The position numbers and the translations under genes are program-made. Source: Propionibacterium sp. (GTDB taxonomy: Bacteria > Actinomycetota > Actinomycetes > Propionibacteriales > Propionibacteriaceae). Taken from it: DNA of 18,662 bases. This document shows, piece by piece, positions 6,368-13,843 of the stretch (its first letter is position 1; each line of letters opens with the position of its first letter). A model generated the notes under the pieces. That model was given only the letters and a program-made list of their open reading frames with translations. It was not told the origin of the DNA and searched no databases. Where the stretch lies: assembly GCA_022837595.1 (NCBI GenBank), contig JALHFX010000052.1, positions 1 to 18,662 of the forward strand, written 5' to 3'.

Positions 6368-7567
6368 ATGCTTCAGACCGACACGATTGAACAAGCTCTG
6401 ACCGATCTGAGTGAGGGCAAGATCATCCTGGTCGTCGATGACGAAGACCGCGAGAACGAAGGCGATTTCGTCTGCGCCGCGGAATTCGCCACGACCGAGA
6501 ACGTCAATTTCATGGCCACCCAAGGCCGCGGTCTCATCTGCATGCCGATGAGCGAGGAACTCTGCGTCAAATTAGAACTAACACCGATGGTCTCCAATAA
6601 CCAAGATAACCACGAGACGGCATTCACGGTCTCGATCGATCACGTGGATACGACCACCGGTATTTCAGCTGCAGAACGCAGTCTCACCGCCATGAAATGT
6701 GTCGACGCGAACGCCCATGCCTCCGATTTCCGTCGTCCCGGGCACATGTTCCCGCTCTGCGCACGACCCAACGGCGTCCTGGAACGCAATGGGCATACCG
6801 AGGCCACCGTCGATCTGATGCGGCTGGCAGGGTTGCAGGAGTGCGGACTGTGCTGCGAGATCATGCGTGAGGACGGCACGATGATGCGCGGACCGGAGCT
6901 GGCCGAGCTGGCGCGTAGCCGGCAGATGACGATCGTGACGATCAAGGATCTTCAGGATTACCGCAAACAGCACGACCAACTGATCGAGCGTGTCGCGTCC
7001 ACGATGCTGCCGACTGACTACGGTGATTTCGTCGCTCACGGGTATATCAACAAGCTGAATGGTGAACATCATGTCGCGCTGGTCAAGGGCGAGATCGGCG
7101 ACGGAGAGGGTCTGCTGTGTCGCGTCCACTCCGAATGCTTGACCGGGGACACTTTTGGTTCGGCGCGGTGCGATTGCGGGCAACAACTGGCCGCAGCTAT
7201 GCGCCAGATCCAGGACGAAGGACGCGGAGTCGTGATTTACCTGCGCCAAGAGGGACGCGGTATCGGACTGATCAACAAGCTGCGTGCCTACGCCTTGCAG
7301 GACCAGGGCATGGACACTCTCGAGGCGAATCTTGCTCTCGGTTTTCCCGGTGACGCCCGTGAATACTTCATTGGCGCCCAAATCTTGCGTGATCTCGGCG
7401 CGAAATCGCTGCGGCTACTTACCAATAATCCGGACAAGATTTACCAGCTTTCGGGATTCGGTATGAGCATCGCCGAGCGGCTTCCTATCGAAATGGACGC
7501 AACCGATCACGACCTCTTCTATCTGCAGACCAAGCAAGAAAAGATGGGCCATCTGCTCCACTGCTAG
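6368..7567 (+). CDS. ribBA: Bifunctional 3,4-dihydroxy-2-butanone-4-phosphate synthase / GTP cyclohydrolase II
   Basis: This 399-residue fusion supplies both precursors of the pathway. Residues 1 to about 205 form the butanone-phosphate synthase, with DDEDRENEGD (24-33), RRPGHMFPL (122-130) and HTEA (143-146). The rest is GTP cyclohydrolase II: VHSECLTGDTFGSARCDCG holds zinc ligands Cys257, Cys268 and Cys270, followed by YLRQEGRGIGL and LRLLTNNPDK. The first domain makes the four-carbon unit from ribulose-5-phosphate and the second opens the GTP ring. A strong AGGAGG precedes the ATG. The synthase domain has CCEIMREDGTMMRGPEL where VICEI..DGTMARLPDL is more usual, a mild variation that leaves recognised catalytic residues in place. 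Confidence 0.97.
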   Translation: MLQTDTIEQALTDLSEGKIILVVDDEDRENEGDFVCAAEFATTENVNFMATQGRGLICMPMSEELCVKLELTPMVSNNQDNHETAFTVSIDHVDTTTGISAAERSLTAMKCVDANAHASDFRRPGHMFPLCARPNGVLERNGHTEATVDLMRLAGLQECGLCCEIMREDGTMMRGPELAELARSRQMTIVTIKDLQDYRKQHDQLIERVASTMLPTDYGDFVAHGYINKLNGEHHVALVKGEIGDGEGLLCRVHSECLTGDTFGSARCDCGQQLAAAMRQIQDEGRGVVIYLRQEGRGIGLINKLRAYALQDQGMDTLEANLALGFPGDAREYFIGAQILRDLGAKSLRLLTNNPDKIYQLSGFGMSIAERLPIEMDATDHDLFYLQTKQEKMGHLLHC

Positions 7568-7629
7568 CCAAGCCCTATACCGCGAAAAAGTGAACCCCGT
7601 ACCGCGCAATAAAAAGGAGAAACAAGACA

Positions 7630-8100
7630 ATGAAGACTCTCGAAGGCGACCTTGTAGCCCAAGATATCCGGGTAGGTATCGTCGCCTCCAGGTTCAACGA
7701 GTTCATCACGAATAAACTCCTGGGTGGCGCGATTGATGCGCTGACCCGCCATGGGGTCGCCCAAGACAGTATCGATATTGCCTGGGTACCAGGAGCGTTT
7801 GAGATCCCGCTGATCGCAGCCACCATGGCGAAAAGCCACAACTACGATGCGCTCATCTGTGTGGGTGCAGTGATTCGCGGTAGCACCACCCATTACGACT
7901 ATGTCTGCAATGAAGTCGCAAAAGGCATTTCGAGTGTCTCGCTGACCAGCGGCATTCCGGTCATGTTCGGTGTACTGACGACAGAGAACATCGAGCAGGC
8001 GATTGAACGCGCAGGCACCAAAGCGGGCAACAAGGGTTTCGACTGCGCAGTGGGGGCCATTGAGATGGTCAACTTGATGCGCAGCATCGCAAGCGAATAG
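7630..8100 (+). CDS. ribH: 6,7-dimethyl-8-ribityllumazine synthase
   Basis: The 156-residue enzyme condenses 5-amino-6-ribitylaminouracil with the butanone phosphate made by RibBA to give lumazine, the substrate of RibE. Family motifs are all present: SRFNEFIT (20-27), VPGAFEIP (53-60), RGSTTHYDYV (83-92, with catalytic His88) and GVLTTENIEQAIERAGTK followed by AGNKG. The length is normal; the family assembles into pentamers or 60-mer capsids. AAAAAGGAG lies 12-20 bases upstream, a slightly long spacing for the ATG at 7630. It closes the operon; the 188-base gap to the next gene shows no strong terminator. Confidence 0.97.
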   Translation: MKTLEGDLVAQDIRVGIVASRFNEFITNKLLGGAIDALTRHGVAQDSIDIAWVPGAFEIPLIAATMAKSHNYDALICVGAVIRGSTTHYDYVCNEVAKGISSVSLTSGIPVMFGVLTTENIEQAIERAGTKAGNKGFDCAVGAIEMVNLMRSIASE

Positions 8101-8288
8101 ACCGTCGCTGTCATCAACCGGGCAGGCGTGGCGCGTTCACGTCTCATCTGTCAGCCCCGGCCTGGACGACAAGACTGCAACTCGTCAGCGGTTGTTTCTT
8201 GGGTGCGAGGAGTTCGTCGGTAAGGTTTCGGGGGAGGGCCCCTGGGCAACCACGTCGAGATCGTCCATGCCCCAAGAGATGAGATGAG

Positions 8289-9176
8289 ATGAGCAGCGAA
8301 CCGGTCAGCGTCGAGGTTTTAGCCGTCATCGTGGCCGTGATGGACGGTGAGCCGTGCGTATTGACGGTGCCCAACCGCTCCCGGCTACCTGTCGGCCCCT
8401 TGCTCCCGGGGCATCGCTCATTACAAACCGCCGTTCGAGCGTGGGTTGAGGAACAGACCGGACTCGGTGTTGGCTACCTCGAACAGCTCTATACCTTTGC
8501 CGACCGGGATCGTGATGGTAGCGGGGTGCGCACCATCTCGGTCTCCTATCTCGGGTTGGCCAGGGGCTTGAACACTGCAGATGGACGCTGGCGCAGCTGG
8601 TACTCGCTGTTTCCCTGGGAGGACCGCCGCAACGATGATATGGCCGCCGCAGACGCGGTCGTAACGGCCCTCCAGCCATGGATCGAGGCAGGCGACGATA
8701 CCCGCGCAGAGCGTTGCGCGATCGATTTCGGTCTCGACGGACACTCGTGGCAGCCCGATCTTGCACTGCAGCGATATGAGGTTCTCTGGGAGGCCGGATT
8801 AGTGCCCGAGTCGCCCGATCAATGGCGCCAAGAGATCGGTGTGCCGGGCCAAAGGATGGACGGCGATCACCGTCGGGTCCTCGCCACCGGTATCGCTCGA
8901 CTGCGGATGAAGATTCAGTACCGTCCGGTCGTCTTCGAGTTGATGGCGCAGGAATTCACGTTGGGGCAACTCCAAGCTGCGGTCGAGTCGCTGGCAGGGC
9001 AGGAGGTTCACACACAGAACTTCCGCAGATTCGTCGAGCAACAACGACTCGTCGAGGAGACGGGTGGACGCGCCGCGACTCGTGGACGTCCAGCGCGCCT
9101 CTACCGTTTCCGACCAGAAGTTTTACAGGAGCGCCTGGTTGCGGGCACCAAGCTGCCCGCGCCCCGCTCGCGTTGA
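8289..9176 (+). CDS. nrtR: NrtR-like transcriptional regulator of NAD metabolism (degenerate Nudix domain plus winged helix)
   Basis: The 295-residue protein combines an N-terminal Nudix-type domain (about 5-110) with a C-terminal winged helix (about 210-280): VVFELMAQEFTLGQLQ, NFRRFVEQQRLVEETG, GRPARLYRF. This architecture is that of NrtR, which senses ADP-ribose or related NAD-derived ligands and represses NAD synthesis genes. The Nudix box has decayed to RAWVEEQTG (50-58) where RExxEExG is expected, and upstream catalytic residues are missing, so it is probably a sensor and not a hydrolase. It has an extra segment near residues 110-200 relative to shorter NrtR proteins. nadABC starts 121 bases downstream, which supports the role. 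The start lies in a (GAGAT)3 repeat with no strong ribosome-binding site. The name rests on domain pattern and neighbours. Confidence 0.8.
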   Translation: MSSEPVSVEVLAVIVAVMDGEPCVLTVPNRSRLPVGPLLPGHRSLQTAVRAWVEEQTGLGVGYLEQLYTFADRDRDGSGVRTISVSYLGLARGLNTADGRWRSWYSLFPWEDRRNDDMAAADAVVTALQPWIEAGDDTRAERCAIDFGLDGHSWQPDLALQRYEVLWEAGLVPESPDQWRQEIGVPGQRMDGDHRRVLATGIARLRMKIQYRPVVFELMAQEFTLGQLQAAVESLAGQEVHTQNFRRFVEQQRLVEETGGRAATRGRPARLYRFRPEVLQERLVAGTKLPAPRSR

Positions 9177-9218
9177 TCCGTGGTTCGCCGACCGCGAGGT
9201 GTTTTGGCTGAGAGCAGC

Positions 9219-9248
9219 TTGTGAATGGCTTAGTCTCACATGTAGCAT
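9219..9248 (+). promoter_or_regulatory. Candidate nadA promoter
   Basis: TTGTGA (9219-9224) and TAGCAT (9243-9248) are 18 bases apart. Transcription would start near 9255, leaving a leader of about 43 bases. A second TAGCAT at 9265-9270 could act as an alternative -10 box. Confidence 0.5.
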
Positions 9249-9273
9249 AAGTTCTGCTCAGGCCTAGCATAAG
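9229..9273. promoter_or_regulatory. Candidate NrtR operator region: CTTA-N15-TAAG and repeated TAGCATAAG
   Basis: TAGCATAAG occurs at 9243-9251 and 9265-9273, exactly 22 bases apart, about two helical turns. The first copy also forms the right half of an imperfect palindrome, CTTA (9229-9232) to TAAG (9248-9251), with inner CT/AG matches. Its position over the promoter between nrtR and nadA suits a repressor site. Binding by NrtR is inference. Confidence 0.45.
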
Positions 9274-9297
9274 CGTGTGTCCGATGAGGAGGACCCG

Positions 9298-10275
9298 ATG
9301 ACAAGCACCCTGGTCACTGCAGATGATCTCTTCCAGCGGGTGAGGCATGTCGTTCCCGCGGTCGAATGGGCGACCATGATCGATGACGTCGAGGCAATAT
9401 TGCGGCTCAAAGAGGAACGCAACGCTGTGATTCTGGCGCACAACTACATGCGTCCGGAGATTTTTCACGGAGTCTCCGATATCGTCGGCGACTCGCTCGC
9501 ACTGGCTCGCGAGGCCACCAAGGTCGAGGCGGACGTGATCGTGCTCGCCGGCGTCCACTTCATGGCCGAGACCGCTAAGTTACTCAACCCTTCGAAGACC
9601 GTGTTGATCCCCGACCTGCGGTCCGGCTGTTCGCTAGCCGAGTCGATTACCCCCGCCGATGTTCGCGAGTTGCGCAGGCAGCACCCGGGTGTGCCGGTCG
9701 TGACCTATGTGAACACTTCGGCTGCAGTCAAGGCCGAAAGCGACATCTGCTGTACTTCGGGCAACGCGGTCAAAGTCATCGAGAGCCTCGGCGTGCCCGA
9801 GGTCATCATGATTCCCGATCAATTCCTCGCCGCGAATATCGCCCGCCAAACCGGAGTGAAGGTGATCACCCATCCGGGAGCCTGCGAGGTACACGAACGC
9901 TTCACTGCAAAGGAAATCAAACAAATCCGCGCCGACTACGCCGGCGACGTTACCGTCCTGGTTCACCCCGAATGCCCGCCCGAGGTTGTGGACGAGGCAG
10001 ACTATGCCGGATCGACAGCCCAAATGGTGTCGTTCGTCGCTGAGAATCGTCCTGCTCGGGTGGCGCTGATCACCGAATGCTCGATGAGCGACAATGTCGC
10101 GCAGCAGTACCCCGATGTCGAGTTCGTGAGACCGTGCAATCTTTGTCCGCATATGAAGCGCAATAGCCTCGCCTCGATCCGTCACGCGCTGGAAACCATG
10201 ACCAACCAGGTGACCATCGATCCGGCGGTCGCCGTGCGTGCGCGGGCAGCTGTCGATGCGATGCTGGCTGTGTAG
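9298..10275 (+). CDS. nadA: Quinolinate synthase A
   Basis: The 325-residue enzyme condenses iminoaspartate (from NadB) with dihydroxyacetone phosphate to make quinolinate, using a 4Fe-4S cluster. Cluster cysteines are visible in SGC (Cys111), GAC (Cys196) and CNLCPHMKR (Cys280 or Cys283). Other signatures are ILAHNYMRPEI, GDSLALAREA, TYVNTSAAVKAESDICCTSG and VHPECPPEV, with active-site His223 and Glu225. The ATG at 9298 has GAGGAGG five bases upstream. An in-frame GTG at 9277 would add seven residues and bypass that site, so it is rejected. It is the first gene of a nadA-nadB-nadC operon and is probably repressed by the NrtR-like regulator encoded just upstream. Confidence 0.97.
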   Translation: MTSTLVTADDLFQRVRHVVPAVEWATMIDDVEAILRLKEERNAVILAHNYMRPEIFHGVSDIVGDSLALAREATKVEADVIVLAGVHFMAETAKLLNPSKTVLIPDLRSGCSLAESITPADVRELRRQHPGVPVVTYVNTSAAVKAESDICCTSGNAVKVIESLGVPEVIMIPDQFLAANIARQTGVKVITHPGACEVHERFTAKEIKQIRADYAGDVTVLVHPECPPEVVDEADYAGSTAQMVSFVAENRPARVALITECSMSDNVAQQYPDVEFVRPCNLCPHMKRNSLASIRHALETMTNQVTIDPAVAVRARAAVDAMLAV

Positions 10276-10286
10276 GTAGCAGGGTC

Positions 10287-11792
10287 ATGAGTGGGATCAA
10301 GACCCAGGTCGTGGTGCCGGGTCCGGTGATCATCGGCGCCGGGTTGGCGGGGTTGAGCTGCGCCATCGAATTGGCGCCCGCCCCCTGCCTGGTTGTCGCT
10401 GCTGGCAGAATCGGTACCGGCACATCGACCGGATGGGCCCAAGGCGGTATGGCCGCGGCCATCGGCCCGGACGATTCACCCGAGCTGCACGCGACGGACA
10501 CCATAGCTGCCGGTGCCGGCCTGTGCGAAGAGTCCGTGGTTCGTCGGATCACCGCGGCTGCTCCTTCGGCCATTGATTGGCTGGCTACGCTGGGGGCGCG
10601 CTGGGATCGCGATCAAGATGGCGGCCTAAAACGCGGTTTGGAAGGTGCACATTCGCGCAGGCGGATCGTCCATGCCAGCGGGGATGACACCGGTGCAGAG
10701 TTGCTGCGCGCGACTGCCGAGGCCGCGCGCGAACTTGCGTCCATTTCAATCTGGGAGCGCGTTCATGCGCGTCGGCTCGTGACTTCGCGAGGGCGAGTGG
10801 TCGGGGTCGATGTTGACACCGCAGAGGGGACGATTCGTCTTCTTTGCTCGGCCGTGGTGCTCGCCACCGGCGGCATCGGGGGATTGTTCACGCACACGAC
10901 CAACCCGCTCACCTCCTATGGGCAGGGCATGGCCATGGCCTATCGGGCGGGAGCCGTTCTGCGCGATGTTGAACTGGTCCAGTTCCACCCGACTGCTCTC
11001 AATCTTGACGTGGATCCGCTGCCGCTTGTCAGCGAGGCAGTCCGCGGTGAGGGCGCGATCTTGGTCAACGAACTCGGCGAACGTGTCTTGGATAATCCGC
11101 TCTTGGCACGCGATGTGGTCGCCCGCGCCGAGTGGACGCAGCTTCAGGCGGGGCACAGTATCTACCTGGACGTGCGCGACGCTCCCGGCGCCCGCTTTGC
11201 GGAGATCTTTCCGTCGATCCACGCCAAGGCCTGCGCCGCCGGGCTGAATCCGGTGACCGATCTGCTTCCGGTGACGCCAGCTGCTCATTACCACATGGGA
11301 GGCGTGCTGGTAGATCGGCGTGGGCAGAGCACCGTTCCGGGTCTGTTTGCAATCGGTGAGGTGGCTTCAACCGGGTTGCATGGCGCCAACCGGTTGGCCT
11401 CCAATTCGCTGCTCGAAGCAGTGGTTTGCGGACGCGCGACAGCCCAGTACCTGCGCACGATTCCTCTTGGCTCGGCGACCGGTCGCACGGTCGGCGACCG
11501 TGTCTTCGATGAGAGCGGATCACCTGACGTGGACCCCCGCTTGACCCAGATTCGCCAGATCGTTACTGCCAGAGCAGGTCTCTTACGAAACGCTTCCGGG
11601 CTCCTCAAGGCCCTGGAAGAACTGCGGCCATACCTCGACCACGATGCCGGGCTGATCGGATATCTCCTGGTGAGTGGCGCGTTGGAGAGAACCGAATCGC
11701 GAGGCGCCCATACCCGAACCGACTTCCCGACGACGGCTGATCCGCGCCATACGGTCGTCTCGGCCACACTATTGAAAGGACGCGCCGCATGA
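10287..11792 (+). CDS. nadB: L-aspartate oxidase
   Basis: The 501-residue flavoprotein oxidises L-aspartate to iminoaspartate, the substrate of NadA. The N-terminal Rossmann motif GAGLAG (17-22) binds FAD. GTSTGWAQGGMAAAIG (45-60), LATGGIGGLFTHTTNP, VQFHPTAL, HYHMGGVLVD and GANRLASNSLLEAVVCG are characteristic of the succinate dehydrogenase/aspartate oxidase family. The gene follows nadA after 11 bases with a modest AGCAGGG site. Its stop overlaps the nadC start by four bases (ATGA). The C-terminal helical domain is somewhat shorter than in the 540-residue E. coli protein. Need for FAD ties this gene functionally to the rib operon nearby, although no co-regulation is shown. Confidence 0.96.
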   Translation: MSGIKTQVVVPGPVIIGAGLAGLSCAIELAPAPCLVVAAGRIGTGTSTGWAQGGMAAAIGPDDSPELHATDTIAAGAGLCEESVVRRITAAAPSAIDWLATLGARWDRDQDGGLKRGLEGAHSRRRIVHASGDDTGAELLRATAEAARELASISIWERVHARRLVTSRGRVVGVDVDTAEGTIRLLCSAVVLATGGIGGLFTHTTNPLTSYGQGMAMAYRAGAVLRDVELVQFHPTALNLDVDPLPLVSEAVRGEGAILVNELGERVLDNPLLARDVVARAEWTQLQAGHSIYLDVRDAPGARFAEIFPSIHAKACAAGLNPVTDLLPVTPAAHYHMGGVLVDRRGQSTVPGLFAIGEVASTGLHGANRLASNSLLEAVVCGRATAQYLRTIPLGSATGRTVGDRVFDESGSPDVDPRLTQIRQIVTARAGLLRNASGLLKALEELRPYLDHDAGLIGYLLVSGALERTESRGAHTRTDFPTTADPRHTVVSATLLKGRAA

Positions 11793-12640
11793 GGGTGCTC
11801 ACCCGTCCGGTTATCGAGCCGATCGTAGCCGCAGCGCTGCGAGAAGACCTCGGCCGAGCCGGCGACATCACGACCGACGCCATCGTCCCTGCTGATGTCA
11901 GAGCCAGGGTTGAACTGGTCTCCCGCGAAGCGGGTGTGATCGCGGGCCTGCCGCTCGCGCAGTTGGCCTGGGAGCTCTTGGACCCCTCGGTGCAATTCGA
12001 GGTGCAGCAGCCGGACGGTTCGCGTGTCGTACCCGGCGATGTGATCGCTTCGGTGAGTGGTCGGGCTCGAGCGTTGTTGACCGGCGAGCGGGTTGCGCTC
12101 AACTTCCTCGGTCACCTCTCGGGGGTGGCCACCGGTGCGGCCGGGATCGCGGACGCCATCGCGCACACCCGCGCACGGGTCACCGATACCCGCAAGACCA
12201 TTCCCGGGCTGCGTGCCCTACAGAAGTATGCGGTGGCCTGCGGCGGCGGGCTGAATCACCGTTTTGGCCTGGACGATGCCGTGCTGATCAAGGACAATCA
12301 CATCGCGGTGGCCGGGGGAGTGCGTCCGGCGGTCGAGGCCGCCCGTGCAGCGGTGGGACACCTGGTCAAGATCGAAGTAGAAGTCGACAACCTGGAGATG
12401 CTCGAAGAGCTTCTGGCTGTGGGTGCCGATGTTGTACTGCTCGACAATATGGGCCCGGACGAACTACGCGTCGCGGTTGACTTGGTGAATCGCCGCATGA
12501 TCACCGAGGCTTCCGGCCGGATCACCCCCGAAACCGCGGTGCCGATAGCCGAGGCCGACGTGGACCTGATCAGCGTGGGATGGCTGACCCACAGCGCCCG
12601 CGTGCTGGACATCGGCCTGGATCACGTCTCGAACTCCTGA
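11789..12640 (+). CDS. nadC: Nicotinate-nucleotide diphosphorylase (carboxylating), quinolinate phosphoribosyltransferase
   Basis: The 283-residue enzyme converts quinolinate and PRPP to nicotinate mononucleotide with loss of CO2, completing the de novo entry to NAD. It begins with the typical LREDLGRAGDITTDAIVP (residues 17-34). TDTRKTIPGLRALQKYAV (from about 132), GGGLNHRFGLDDAVLIKDNH, EVEVDNLEM, VLLDNM and ISVGWLTHSA mark the PRPP and quinolinate binding barrel. The ATG overlaps the nadB stop as ATGA, so translation is probably coupled. After it the operon ends in a large non-coding repeat region. Confidence 0.97.
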   Translation: MRVLTRPVIEPIVAAALREDLGRAGDITTDAIVPADVRARVELVSREAGVIAGLPLAQLAWELLDPSVQFEVQQPDGSRVVPGDVIASVSGRARALLTGERVALNFLGHLSGVATGAAGIADAIAHTRARVTDTRKTIPGLRALQKYAVACGGGLNHRFGLDDAVLIKDNHIAVAGGVRPAVEAARAAVGHLVKIEVEVDNLEMLEELLAVGADVVLLDNMGPDELRVAVDLVNRRMITEASGRITPETAVPIAEADVDLISVGWLTHSARVLDIGLDHVSNS

Positions 12641-12662
12641 CCAGGAGCCCTTGGCCCCACTT

Positions 12663-12689
12663 CCCGCGGCGATTGTGTAAGCCCGCGGG
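12663..12689 (+). terminator. Hairpin after nadC
   Basis: CCCGCGG (12663-12669) can pair with CCGCGGG (12683-12689) across a 13-base loop, 22 bases after the nadC stop. There is no T-tract. It overlaps the first unit of the downstream repeat array, so it may be a by-product of that repeat. Confidence 0.35.
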
Positions 12690-13377
12690 GCTGTGGCGGG
12701 TTCTCGTCCGTCTCCCGCCGCATTGTGTAGCTCTAGGTTCCGTGACGGGCTCTATCTCTACACGGTCTGCTGTCGGCTGTCCCGCCTGGTCTTCCCCCGC
12801 CGCATTGTGTAGGTCTGGGGTCCGTGGCGGGCTCTGTCCCTACACGGTCTGCTGGTGGACGCGATGCGCTCCGCTCTCGTCTTGCTTCCGCTGCTCTCGT
12901 CCCTCTCCCGTCGCATTGTGTAGGTCTGGGGTCCGTGACGGGCCCTGTCCCTACACGGTCTGCTGTCGGCTGTCCGGCCTGGTCTTCCCCCGCCGCATTG
13001 TGTAGGTCTGGGGTCCGTGGCGGGCCCTGTCCCTACACGGTCTGCTGGTGGACGCGATGCGCTCCGCTCCCCGTCGCGATTGTGTCGGCCGGGACGCCGT
13101 GACAGGCTCTCGTCGCTCTCCCGCGGCGATTGTGTAGGTCTGGGGTCCGTGGCGGGCTCTATCTCTACACGGTCTGCTGGTGGACGCGATGCGCTCCGCT
13201 CCCCGTCGCGAGTGTGTCGGCCGGGACGCCGTGACAGGCTCTCGTCGCTCTCCCGCGGCGATTGTGTAGGTCTGGGCTATCTCTACACGGTCTGCTGGTG
13301 GACGCGATGCGCTCCGCTCCCCGTCGCGATTGTGTAGGTCTGGAGGCCGTGACGGGCTCTCGTCCTACACAATCGCG
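12664..13377. repeat. Mosaic array of GTGTAGG/CCTACAC repeats
   Basis: TTGTGTAG or TGTGTCGG cores recur ten times, at about 12671, 12721, 12803, 12914, 12996, 13078, 13128, 13210, 13260 and 13328. Most are followed about 30 bases later by CTACACGGTCTGCTG. Larger periods are visible: the block at 12721 repeats at 12914 (193 bp), and the block at 13078 repeats at 13210 (132 bp, with a 17-base deletion inside the second copy). Two connector types alternate, one beginning TCGGCTGTCC and one GTGGACGCGATGCGCTCC. The last unit is a perfect inverted repeat, CGCGATTGTGTAGG (13325-13338) and CCTACACAATCGCG (13364-13377). The 193-bp period is not a multiple of three and open frames switch along the array, so it is not protein-coding. 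Confidence 0.85.
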
Positions 13378-13423
13378 CGAGCGCAGAGCGGGTCAAGCGC
13401 GGCTAGAGCAGGACCGGCACGGC

Positions 13424-13760
13424 AGCTACCGAAAGGAGCAGGAGCTACGGAAATGCTCGGCCGTCAGCGCAGCTGCTACCGAAGATCCCGAGCCTTGCGT
13501 CGAGCGGCTGCTGAAGGGCGCATCGGCTGCCGGAGTGTTCGGGCTTCGCGTCGAGCGGCTGCTGAAGGGCGCATCGGCTGCCGGAGTGTTCGGGCTTCGC
13601 GTCGAGCGGCTGCTGAAGGGCGCATCCGCTGCCGAAATGCTCAACCCTTACGACAGCAGCTACCGGAAATAGCGCAGGCTACCGGATGTTCGGTAGCTGC
13701 TGGAATTCTCGGTAGCCGCTGTGAGCGCGCGTGTACAGATCGGTAGCCGATGTCGCGCGG
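13424..13760. repeat. Cluster of GCTACCG / CGGTAGC motifs
   Basis: GCTACCG occurs near 13424, 13480 and 13658, and CGGTAGC near 13690, 13713 and 13741. Degenerate forms such as GCTGCCG and GCTACGG lie between. The same motif builds the 78-bp palindrome at 17686-17763 and recurs once at 15914-15921. This suggests a dispersed repeat family. With the arrays before it, this accounts for nearly all of the 1.2-kb gap between nadC and the DUF805 gene. Confidence 0.6.
13493..13645. repeat. 51-bp tandem repeat, three units
   Basis: Units begin at 13493, 13544 and 13595. The core GTCGAGCGGCTGCTGAAGGG is identical in all three. The third unit diverges in its second half. Because 51 is a multiple of three, all frames stay open across it, which creates misleading open frames. 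No ribosome-binding site or known protein supports coding. Confidence 0.85.
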
Positions 13761-13805
13761 TGTCAGGCATTGGGACGATCGGACGGCGGAGAATCGTCGT
13801 GGCAT

Positions 13806-13811
13806 TAGCAT
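13806..13811 (+). promoter_or_regulatory. Possible -10 box of the DUF805 gene
   Basis: TAGCAT fits TANNNT and lies 32 bases before the start codon. No -35 at a suitable distance is evident, so this is weak. Confidence 0.25.
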
Positions 13812-13843
13812 GGCCGAGTCAATCCCGCAGCGAAGGAATCTGA

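Noticed and set aside
12664..13645. CRISPR array
   Set aside because: Repeat units differ in length and spacing (about 50 to 110 bases), intervening segments are themselves repeated and not unique spacers, and no cas gene is nearby.
12580..13672. Overlapping open frames across the repeat arrays, with repetitive products
   Set aside because: The frames switch between reading phases, one repeat period (193 bp) is not a multiple of three, and no ribosome-binding site or family is seen. They are by-products of GC-rich repeats.
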